Shown: positions 44,819 through 52,626 of the stretch, one piece after another
Position numbering within the stretch: the stretch's first letter is position 1
Layout of the letters: each line of letters starts with the position of its first letter
Assembly (NCBI RefSeq): GCF_003026215.1
Contig: NZ_PYOC01000005.1
Location: 124,001 to 188,000, forward strand
From: Photobacterium indicum
GTDB taxonomy: Bacteria > Pseudomonadota > Gammaproteobacteria > Enterobacterales > Vibrionaceae
Direction of reading: 5' to 3'
DNA length: 64,000 nt
Notes under the pieces: generated by a model
The model's database searches: none
Told to the model about the DNA's origin: nothing
The model's input: only the letters and a program-made list of their open reading frames with translations
Program-made: the position numbers and the translations under genes

Positions 44819-46015
44819 ATGCAAAATGCCAATCAACAAGGCAATCAACACATCAATCAACAACTTTCTGATACCTTCAATGCGATGGCCGATGGCTTAT
44901 TGTCTGGGCAATGTGATCGTAAAACCCGTATTGGTTTAACGCTTATTGGTAGCGAGTTAGGTGAAGCTGAATTGCTTCATGGCGCGCAACTTGTGTCACG
45001 CCAATATAGTGATATCGAACTTGTTTTAATTGGTGGTGATCAAGCTGCAGGATTTGAACATCATCCTGCAAGCAATCTAACTGAATGTCACCAAGTGATG
45101 GAGCAGCTATTTGCTGATAAACAAATCGATGGTTGTGTGACACTGCATTATGCCTTCCCGTTAGGGGTGAGCACGATGGGGAAAGTTGTTACGCCAGGAA
45201 CTGGTCGTGAAATGTTTATTGCCTCAACCACTGGTACATCAGATACGAATCGCCAAGCTGCGTTGTTGAAAAATACTATCTACGGTATTGCACTAGCGAA
45301 AGCGAGTGGTATTGAAAAACCAAGTGTTGGTGTCTTGAATATCGATGGTGCAGCCCAGTGTGAACGTGGCTTAAAAGAGCTGCAACAGGCTGGTTATGAT
45401 ATTCATTTTGCTGACTCGTCTAGGGCTGATGGTGGTATTGCAATGCGTGGTAATGATTTATTACGCGGCACACCGGATGTCATGGTAACAGACAGCTTAA
45501 CTGGCAACTTACTGATGAAGATGTTCTCATCTTTTACCACTGGCGGCAGCTTTGAAGCATCTGGCTTTGGTTATGGACCAGGGTTAAGCAAGGATGGCTG
45601 TGCTGATGGGCAATTAGTTAGCATTATTTCACGCGCTTCTGGTGCTCCTGTTGTTGCTGGCGCAATCCGCTTATGCGCAGATGCAGCAAAGGGAGAGGTA
45701 ATGAAGCGAGTGAATGAAGAATGGGAAGCTGCATCATTAGCTGGCATTAACAATTTAGTTAATAAATACAAACAACCTGTTGCTATTGACGCTAAATCAG
45801 ATGTTAAGGCTGATGTTGTTGCCCCACCTGAAAAAGTGACAGATACCGATATTGGCGGCATTGATATTTTAGAGATTGAAGATGCTTGTCAGGTGTTATG
45901 GAAAATGAACATTTTTGCCCGCACGGGTATGGGATGTACAGGCCCCATTATTCTGGTCGCCAAAGAAGATAAAGAAGCCGCTAAAGCCAAATTGGTAGAA
46001 GCGAAATATTTATAA
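44819..46015 (+). CDS. grdD: Glycine reductase complex protein C, subunit GrdD
   Basis: The alpha subunit of protein C, a member of the phosphate acetyl/butyryltransferase-like fold, which releases acetyl phosphate. The 398 residues contain ASGIEKPSVGVLNIDGAAQC, then TSLTG-like segments (VTDSLTGNLLMKMFSSFTTG) and the C-terminal NIFARTGMGCTGPIILVAKE. ATG at 44819 is preferred: TTGGAGG lies just upstream, and that TTG itself opens a 4-codon longer frame. Part of the operon. Confidence 0.94.
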   Translation: MQNANQQGNQHINQQLSDTFNAMADGLLSGQCDRKTRIGLTLIGSELGEAELLHGAQLVSRQYSDIELVLIGGDQAAGFEHHPASNLTECHQVMEQLFADKQIDGCVTLHYAFPLGVSTMGKVVTPGTGREMFIASTTGTSDTNRQAALLKNTIYGIALAKASGIEKPSVGVLNIDGAAQCERGLKELQQAGYDIHFADSSRADGGIAMRGNDLLRGTPDVMVTDSLTGNLLMKMFSSFTTGGSFEASGFGYGPGLSKDGCADGQLVSIISRASGAPVVAGAIRLCADAAKGEVMKRVNEEWEAASLAGINNLVNKYKQPVAIDAKSDVKADVVAPPEKVTDTDIGGIDILEIEDACQVLWKMNIFARTGMGCTGPIILVAKEDKEAAKAKLVEAKYL

Positions 46016-46151
46016 GGTTTTATTTAGCGATAAACACACTAGATAAAGCATTAGATATAAACGCGATAAGAATCAAAACATACGCTGAGCGCAAAAAATA
46101 GATTTAATGAACTGTATGCGCTCTTACCGTCCACTTCTAAGGAAATTAGAG
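46016..46151. other. Spacer between grdD and selD
   Basis: 136 bases. GAGCGCA (about 46088) and TGCGCTC (about 46127) could form a 7-bp stem with a long loop. AGGAAATTAGAG lies just before the selD ATG. An internal promoter is possible; nothing definite is seen. Confidence 0.4.
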
Positions 46152-47198
46152 ATGACAGATAAAGCAATGCGTCTAACGCAGATGACCAAAAAAGCAGGGT
46201 GAGCGGCCAAAATAGGCCCTAAGGCCATGGCGCAGGTTCTGCAGACCATTTCACCCCTGTTTCCCGAACAAGATTACCCTAACTTAATGGTTGGGCTGGC
46301 GGTAAGTGACGATGCTGCCGTTTATAAAATCAACGATGATGTTGCGGTTATTCAAACATTGGATTTCTTTACCCCAATTGTTGATGACCCTTACGACTTT
46401 GGTGCGATTGCAGCTGCAAATGCACTAAGCGATGTGTACGCCATGGGCGGACAAGTAACATTAGCGATGAATATTTTTTGCGTCCCAGTTGATCTTCCAC
46501 AAGAGGTTGTTGGCCAGATACTGAAAGGCGGTGCGGATAAAGTCCGTGAAGCTGGAGCAGTACTGGTTGGTGGCCACACAGTGGAAGACGATGAACCAAA
46601 ATTTGGTTTATCGGTTATGGGTATGATTCATCCATCAAAAGTGCAAACCAAAGCCGCTGTTGAAAGCGGGGATGTATTAGTACTAACGAAACCTTTAGGT
46701 ACTGGCGTAATTTCTACCGCAGCCAAGCGAGGCAAAGCGAGCCAAGAGTCGATTCAAACGTCAACCGACAGTATGAAAAAACTCAATCGCAACGCGGCTC
46801 AGATTTTTGTTAAGTACCCAATTAAAGCATGTACTGATGTAACTGGTTATTCATTGCTAGGCCACGCCCTAGAAATGGCAGAAAAAAGCGATGTATGCAT
46901 GCATTTCATTGCTGACCAAGTGCCATTTTTGTTGGGGGCAGAAGATTACGCAGCACAAGGTATTTTCCCTGGTGGCGCGAATCGTAACCTTGAAGCCTAT
47001 AAAGATGATATTGAGTTTGCACCTGAATTAGATGAAAGCTGGCAACAAAAATTATGCTGCCCAGAAACCTCTGGCGGTTTGCTAGCAACAGTACCCAAAG
47101 ATTGTCTCGAATCCTTATTACTTGAATTTAGCAATACTGGAGAATCATGTTGGGTGGTTGGCTACGCCGAATCAGGACGTGGCATCAAAGTTTCTTGA
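46152..47198 (+). CDS. selD: Selenide, water dikinase (SelD), itself with an in-frame UGA
   Basis: Makes selenophosphate, the selenium donor for Sec-tRNA, from selenide and ATP. ATG at 46152 (MTDKAMRLTQMTKKAG), then UGA at 46200-46202 (residue 17), then AAKIGPKAMAQVLQTISPLF. Residue 17 is a Cys or Sec in all SelD families, and the surrounding AG[C/U]AAKIGP is diagnostic. The rest (VGLAVSDDAAVYKINDDVAV, KACTDVTGYSLLGHALEMAE) matches. 348 residues including Sec. An annotation starting at the first ATG after the UGA would lose the active site. Confidence 0.95.
46203..46233 (+). promoter_or_regulatory. Candidate bacterial SECIS of selD
   Basis: Just after the UGA the sequence is rich in GGCC: GCGGCC (46203-46208) could pair with GGC (46223-46225) and CGC (46231-46233) around a loop containing AGGCCC. 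The loop GG lies about 13 bases after the UGA, close to the usual range. Alternative pairings exist, so the exact fold is uncertain. Confidence 0.4.
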
Positions 47199-47269
47199 TG
47201 CACCATTCTTGATACACAATTTGTGAAGGCGACAGACTTCCCTCAATGGACGCTTGTTTGGAGAAACAA

Positions 47270-48562
47270 ATGAAACTCGAATTAGGCAATATTAATATTC
47301 GCGATTTGGCTTTTGGGTCAACCAGTGAAATTAAAGAAAACACGGTAGTAATTGATGAGCACGCACTGAAAGGTTACTTGTGTGAATTAGACCACCGTAT
47401 TCGTTCTATAGAGCTAAGCATTGCAAAACCTGGTGATAGTACTCGTATTATGCCAGTGAAAGATGCCATTGAACCTCGCGTAAAAGTGTCTGGCGGTGGT
47501 GATATTTTCCCAGGTCGTCATCTGGGTGAAGAAACCATGGTTGGTGAAGGTCGTACCCATGTCTTAAAGGGTATGGCAGTGGTAACAACGGGTGAGATCG
47601 TTGGTTTCCAAGAAGGCATCATCGACATGAGCGGTCCGGGGGCAGAGTTCACCCCATTCTCAAGAACATTGAACCTAGTTATTCAATGTGAAGTGGAAGA
47701 AAGCTGTAATCAGTATGATCATGAAGCCGTTGTGCGCCTTGTTGGATTAGAAGCAGGACGTTGGATTGGTAAGTTAGGTGAGCATATTACACCTGACGAA
47801 ATCGAAACATACGAAACCAAGCCATTGCTAGAGCAAGCGGCACAACATCCTACACTGCCTAAAGTCGGTTATGTGTACATGCTACAAAGCCAAGGCTTAC
47901 TACATGATACCTACTACTACGGCGTAGATGTGAAAGGTATTTTACCAACATTGATGTACCCAACTGAAGTTATGGATGGGGCAATCATTAGCGGTAACTG
48001 TGTATCGGCTTGTGATAAAAACACCAGCTATGTACACCAGAACAGCCCTGTGATTTATGATTTATATCGCCACCATGGTGTTGATTACAACTTCATGGGT
48101 GTGATTGTGACTAACGAAAATGTCACATTACGTGACAAAGAACGCTCCTCTAACTTTGTGGTTAAGCTTGCTAAACAAATGGGTTGGGATGCAGCAATCG
48201 TCAGTGAAGAAGGCTTTGGTAACCCAGATGCTGATCTAATGATGAACTGTTCAAAACTCGAAGCAGCAGGTATCCAAACTGTACTGTTAACCGATGAATA
48301 CGCAGGACAAAACGGTGAAAGCCAATCACTTGCTGATTCACATAAGAGTGCAGATGCTGTTGTAACAAACGGTAATGCTAACCAGCTAATTACGTTGCCA
48401 GCGATGAACCGTGTTATCGGTCATGATCGCTATGCAGATATCGTTGCGGGTGGCTTTAACGGAAGCTTACATGAAGATGGTTCGATTACGGTTGAACTTC
48501 AAGCCATTATCGGCGCGACAAGCGAGTTAGGTTTCCATTTCCTAACAACCAAAGCCTGTTAA
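47270..48562 (+). CDS. grdE: Glycine reductase proprotein GrdE
   Basis: Proprotein of the substrate-specific protein B: self-cleavage between Asn and Cys gives two chains, one beginning with a pyruvoyl group that binds the amino substrate. The 430 residues include the cleavage site Asn243-Cys244 in AIISGNCVSACDKNTSYVHQ. Other typical segments are GGDIFPGRHLGEETMVGEGR and GVIVTNENVTLRDKERSSNF. ATG at 47270 (MKLELGNINI) is preceded by TTGGAGA. It pairs with GrdB downstream. The sequence alone does not prove whether glycine, sarcosine or betaine is the substrate. Confidence 0.92.
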   Translation: MKLELGNINIRDLAFGSTSEIKENTVVIDEHALKGYLCELDHRIRSIELSIAKPGDSTRIMPVKDAIEPRVKVSGGGDIFPGRHLGEETMVGEGRTHVLKGMAVVTTGEIVGFQEGIIDMSGPGAEFTPFSRTLNLVIQCEVEESCNQYDHEAVVRLVGLEAGRWIGKLGEHITPDEIETYETKPLLEQAAQHPTLPKVGYVYMLQSQGLLHDTYYYGVDVKGILPTLMYPTEVMDGAIISGNCVSACDKNTSYVHQNSPVIYDLYRHHGVDYNFMGVIVTNENVTLRDKERSSNFVVKLAKQMGWDAAIVSEEGFGNPDADLMMNCSKLEAAGIQTVLLTDEYAGQNGESQSLADSHKSADAVVTNGNANQLITLPAMNRVIGHDRYADIVAGGFNGSLHEDGSITVELQAIIGATSELGFHFLTTKAC

Positions 48563-48575
48563 AGAGGATAGTCAG

Positions 48576-49874
48576 ATGACACTTAGAGTTGTTTATTATT
48601 TGAACCAGTTTTTTGCCCAAAAGGGTGGCGAAGAAATGGCCCACATTCCAATGGAAGTGGTTGAAGGTTCTGTGGGTGTTGGTTCTCAAATCAATACTAT
48701 GTTGAAAGACAAGGCAGAAGTAACGCATACCATTATCTGTGGTGATTCATACCTAAACGAAAATGAAAGCCTTTGCTGCCATAGCTTGCAAGAAATCTTG
48801 GCTCAACTAAAGCCAGATCTTGTTGTTGCTGGCCCTGCCTTTAACGCCGGTCGTTATGGTATGGCTTGTGGTACGGTAGCGAAAGTTGCTCATGAAATGG
48901 GTATTAAAACTATTTCAGGCATGTACGTCGAAAACCCAGGCTACGAGCTATTTGGTCAATACGCTTACATGGCAGAAACTGGCAACAGCGCGGCAAGTAT
49001 GCGCCAAGCTATTCCTGCAATGGTGAAGTTGATCAATCGCTTTATTGAAACCGACGGTGAGCTAGGCGACCCTGCGGAAGAAGGCTACATGCCTCGCGGT
49101 ATTCGTGTGAACTACTTTGCTGAAAAGCGTGGTGCAACGCGTGCGGTTGATTTGTTGATTGCTAAACTTGCGGGTCCTGAATTTACGACTGAATACCCAA
49201 TGCCGGTATTTGACCGTGTAGACCCTCAACCAGCGATTGGGCTATTAAGCCAAGCTAAAATTGCCTTGGTTACATCGGGTGGCGTGGTACCAAAAGGTAA
49301 CCCTGACCATATCGAATCATCAAGTGCATCAAAGTACGGTGAGTACAGCATTGAAGGGTTAGACACAATAACGTGTGCAACACATGAAACAGCCCATGGT
49401 GGTTACGACCCTGTTGCATGTAACGACAACCCGAACCGTGTTTTACCTGTTGACGTATTACGGGATATGGAACGCGAAGGTGTCATTGGTAGCCTGCACA
49501 ACATGTTCTACAGCACAGTCGGTAACGGTACTGCGGTTGCTAAGTCAAAAGAATATGGTGCAGAAATTGCGATGAAACTACAACAAGCAGGGGTGACTGC
49601 CGCTATATTTACCTCCACTTGAGGCACTTGCACACGTTGCGGCGCAACGATGGTTAAAGAAATCGAAAAAGTAATGCCTGTAGTTCACATAGCAACAGTA
49701 GTTCCTATCTCTAAAACAGTAGGTGCTAACCGTATTGTTCCAGCAATTGCGATCCCATATCCATTGGGTAACCCAGCGATGCAACCTGAAGAAGAGTTGT
49801 ATAATCGCCGTCAAATTGTTGAGAAATCATTAGCGGCACTTCAAACTGAGATTTCAGAGCAAACTGTATTCTAA
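48576..49874 (+). CDS. grdB: Glycine reductase selenoprotein B (GrdB), in-frame UGA
   Basis: Selenoprotein subunit of the substrate-specific protein B; its Sec attacks the substrate's alpha carbon. The reading frame runs 348 codons to AIFTST, then UGA at 49620-49622 (Sec349), then GTCTRCGATMVKEIEKVMPV and on for 83 more residues to the TAA. Total 432 residues. The U-G-T-C-T-R-C-G motif (UxxC and a further CxxC spacing) is diagnostic. The C-terminal segment is required for activity, and its conservation past the UGA shows the codon is read as Sec. It follows grdE by 13 bases. Confidence 0.95.
49635..49649 (+). promoter_or_regulatory. Bacterial SECIS hairpin of grdB
   Basis: CGTTGC and GCAACG form a perfect 6-bp stem with a 3-base GGC loop. 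The loop begins 19 bases after the end of the UGA, within the usual 16-37 base range, and holds the GG expected of SelB-binding apical loops. Confidence 0.7.
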
Positions 49875-49905
49875 GCAAATGTAAATCATACAGTAGATAA
49901 AAAAA

Positions 49906-49928
49906 GGCCTGCAGATGCAGGTCTTTTT
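49906..49928 (+). terminator. Terminator of the grd operon
   Basis: GGCCTGCA and TGCAGGTC form an 8-bp stem (one G-T pair) with a 2-base loop and T5, 32 bases after the grdB stop. Confidence 0.85.
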
Positions 49929-50004
49929 GTAGGTGTAGATTAAGAAAGAAATACGCACTACTTGTAAAGCAGCAAGGATGATCAGATTCTTATTTTGATT
50001 GGTA

Positions 50005-50427
50005 TTAGTCCAGATGTAAGCCAAATGAACTCAAGCTTGATTTGATCAGCTGGCAATCAATAAGCTGGAAATCATTGCGTTTCTTTTCCTCGTAACGTTC
50101 AACAATGTTTGCTGATGTCTGTGTTAAATGATCGGGGTTGTTTTTACATAGCACTTGATAGCGCTCAATCGCTTGTTCTAGCGTATTCAGTGACTGGAAA
50201 TCAAGCTCGTCATTGGAATGGCTTAATATAATACTTCTATAAGGTGTCTCATGCGGTTTAACACTGCCCGCGAGAGGATGAGAAATTATTTTTGCACCAA
50301 GATGAATACGATCTCTAGCAACAGTTAATACATCATACAAGGTGTTTTCCTGTGTATGATTGATACGACTAATCGTTTTACAAACTAAAGGATTGTTCGT
50401 AATGATTTCAAACTTATCTAATCGCAA
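50005..50427 (-). CDS. grdX: GrdX-like protein on the opposite strand
   Basis: A 140-residue soluble protein beginning MRLDKFEIITNNPLVCKTIS; the (I/V)ITNNP motif near the N-terminus is the hallmark of GrdX, a small protein encoded in clostridial glycine-reductase clusters. Clostridial GrdX proteins are slightly shorter and its function is unknown. Here it is encoded on the minus strand, convergent with grdB, between the grd operon and the tRNA-Sec gene, rather than heading the operon. Assignment rests on the N-terminal motif and the neighbourhood. Confidence 0.75.
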   Translation of the reverse strand: MRLDKFEIITNNPLVCKTISRINHTQENTLYDVLTVARDRIHLGAKIISHPLAGSVKPHETPYRSIILSHSNDELDFQSLNTLEQAIERYQVLCKNNPDHLTQTSANIVERYEEKKRNDFQLIDCQLIKSSLSSFGLHLD

Positions 50428-50773
50428 GATTATATTCCTAATATATAAATAACTTGCCTGTAATTATAAAATATACGATGAGATATGTTGTGTTGCCATG
50501 TCTTGTTTTATATAAAATCGACGGATTTATACGCTGTTTTTTTAATGCGGTAACTATAATGATTGCTATGTGTTAATGGCTTGTTTTTGACAGTTTAAAT
50601 CGATGTTTATATGCAATGGTGAGTACATTAAGTTGCACATTAAAAATGTTACTCAGTAAGCTAAATTAGAAATAAAATCAGGCATTTACTATCTTTGGCT
50701 ATGACGTCACGGTTTTGTGTTTTATCACTTCTAAATCATCATCTTACTATGTATATTTACCCCATCGAAATAC
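50428..50773. other. Intergenic region upstream of tRNA-Sec
   Basis: About 345 A+T-rich bases between divergent grdX and selC. It should hold both promoters. No repeat or other RNA gene was recognised. Confidence 0.5.
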
Positions 50774-50865
50774 GGAAGTGGATGGGGTCTGGTGGCCCTC
50801 CCGGTCTTCAAAACCGACGTGAGCTGAATAGGCTTTGGCAGGTTCGATTCCTGCTCCTTCCGCCA
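50774..50865 (+). tRNA. selC: tRNA-Sec (anticodon UCA)
   Basis: A 92-base tRNA with anticodon TCA in the loop CTTCAAA, a long extra arm (about CGTGAGCTGAATAGGCTTTG), T loop GGTTCGATTCC and an encoded CCA. It starts GGAAG, as does E. coli selC. The acceptor reads GGAAGTG against TCCTTCC, which leaves a T-C mismatch and a G-T pair next to five good pairs. It lies between grdX and selA, inside the selenocysteine island. Together with SelA, SelB and SelD it completes the Sec machinery. Confidence 0.93.
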
Positions 50866-51198
50866 AATTTTAATAGTATTTAAATGTACTATTAAAATAA
50901 AAAACCAATCAGTTATTAAAATACGCATAGAGTGAAAAATTATGCATATTTTATTCTTCTTAAAGAGGAGAGGTGGCATGGTGTGGTCTTAAATGACACC
51001 GTTCACAGTCTTCGATTCAGTATTTCATTGTCTATTAAAAATACTGTTTTCTTCGCTTCTGTCTTCGCACCAATTATAAATAAGCTCATACTAAATCGTC
51101 CATAAATATTTAATGGTTAGGTTAATGTTTATTCAGTGAGTCTTATTAAATAACTATGAATAGTTATTTAATGTGATTGATGAAAACAGGTTTTAATT
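50866..51198. other. Intergenic region upstream of selA
   Basis: About 330 bases. AAAGAGGAGAGGTGGCATGG at 50960-50979 looks like a ribosome-binding site but is followed by a very short frame (ATGGTGTGGTCTTAA). Near the end lies the AT-rich 12-bp hairpin at 51145-51172. Promoter elements were not identified with confidence. Confidence 0.5.
51145..51172 (+). promoter_or_regulatory. Perfect hairpin just upstream of selA
   Basis: ATTAAATAACTA and TAGTTATTTAAT form a perfect 12-bp stem with a TGAA loop, ending 26 bases before the selA ATG. In E. coli a SECIS-like element before selA binds SelB and represses selAB; this hairpin has the position but not an obvious SECIS loop, so the role is unproven. 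A DNA-operator role is also possible. Confidence 0.6.
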
Positions 51199-52626
51199 AT
51201 GACTGTAAACGCTTTATCTGCGATACCTCAAATTGGTAAAATGTTAGAGCAACCCTTTCTATCGCCATATATCGAGCGCTTGAGTCAACCTGTTGTGGCT
51301 GACCTTGTCAGAGAGCAAGTGAATGGCTATAAAAAAGATCATTTACGTAATCCTGAGCACGTCCCTTTTTCTCTTGAAACACTATATAGCCGAATTGAAT
51401 GTGCATGCTGGCAAGTCAATCAACAACGTTTACAGCGTGTTATTAATGGCACGGGCGTGATTGTTCACACAAATTTAGGGCGATCGCCGTTAGATGCTGA
51501 TGTATGGCAAGCGGTAACCGAAGTGAATACGCATTATAGTAATTTAGAAATAGATTTAACCACGGGTAAGCGCGGCAAGCGCAAAGGGCTCTTGCAGCAA
51601 TTAATGCGCTATTTAGTCAAAGGTGAAGATACGTTAGTCGTTAATAACAATGCATCTTCCATCTATTTAATGTTGCACGAAATCGCGAAAGGCAAAGAAG
51701 TTATTGTGTCGCGTGGTGAGCAAATTCAAATTGGCGGTGGTTTTCGTATTCCCGATATTTTAGCGCTATCGGGTGCCAAGCTGGTGGAAGTGGGTACAAC
51801 CAATATCACTACTGTTGATGATTACCTTGATGCAGTGACAGACAATACTGCAATGGTGCTCATTGTTCATACTTCCAATTTTAAGATCCGCGGCTTTACA
51901 CAATCGCCAGATATTAAAGATCTTGCCGATCTGCTACCTGATCACGTGGTATTGGCCGTTGATCAGGGCTCGGGTACAACAACAGAAAATTTACCCGATG
52001 AACCCAGCGTAATGAGCTACATAAAAGCGGGTGCTGACTTGGTTTGTTTTTCAGGTGATAAAATCATTGGTGGTCCACAAGCTGGCATGGTGACGGGCAA
52101 GCAGTCATTAATTCAACGTCTAGAGAAAAACCCGATGATGCGTGCCTTCAGACCAAGCCGTATCGTCTATTCCTTGTTAGAAGAACTGGCTGTACGTAAA
52201 TTAAATCAGCTTAAAATGGGTCAAGGTATTGCTGAACGCTCTATCACTCAAGCTGAAGTTACACTCGAAAATAGAGCCCAACAGTTGGCAGAAGGTTTTG
52301 GTGAACGATTACGTATAGTGCGATCTGAAATGACGGTTGGCGGGGGATCGTTACCTGATCAACAAAGCCCATCGTCGTCGGTAGAAGTGAATGCCATCAG
52401 CTTATCTGCTGATAAAGTGTTAGAGGTTATGCGTAATTGGCCACTGCCTGTCATCGGGGTTATTAAGCACGATAGGGTACAACTAAATCTTGCCACAATC
52501 AGTGATGATGAAATCACATACCTTCGTCAGCAATTGGCGGCACTGTTTGATCTTCAGCTAGAGATGGATCTCACAGGATCTTGTTCTAACGTAGCAGATG
52601 CGAAGAAAGTGGAGGCTGCAATATGA
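51199..52626 (+). CDS. selA: L-seryl-tRNA(Sec) selenium transferase
   Basis: Converts Ser-tRNA(Sec) to Sec-tRNA(Sec) with selenophosphate; a PLP enzyme forming a decamer. The 475 residues compare with 463 in E. coli. Family segments: RVINGTGVIVHTNLGRSPLD, NLEIDLTTGKRGKRKGLLQQ and the PLP-lysine site DLVCFSGDKIIGGPQAGMVT (Lys288). The stop overlaps the selB start (ATGA at 52623-52626), so the two are coupled. Confidence 0.97.
   Translation: MTVNALSAIPQIGKMLEQPFLSPYIERLSQPVVADLVREQVNGYKKDHLRNPEHVPFSLETLYSRIECACWQVNQQRLQRVINGTGVIVHTNLGRSPLDADVWQAVTEVNTHYSNLEIDLTTGKRGKRKGLLQQLMRYLVKGEDTLVVNNNASSIYLMLHEIAKGKEVIVSRGEQIQIGGGFRIPDILALSGAKLVEVGTTNITTVDDYLDAVTDNTAMVLIVHTSNFKIRGFTQSPDIKDLADLLPDHVVLAVDQGSGTTTENLPDEPSVMSYIKAGADLVCFSGDKIIGGPQAGMVTGKQSLIQRLEKNPMMRAFRPSRIVYSLLEELAVRKLNQLKMGQGIAERSITQAEVTLENRAQQLAEGFGERLRIVRSEMTVGGGSLPDQQSPSSSVEVNAISLSADKVLEVMRNWPLPVIGVIKHDRVQLNLATISDDEITYLRQQLAALFDLQLEMDLTGSCSNVADAKKVEAAI

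Noticed and set aside
49650..49874. Independent 74-codon gene after grdB
   Set aside because: It is the C-terminal part of GrdB beyond the Sec codon; there is no separate ribosome-binding site.
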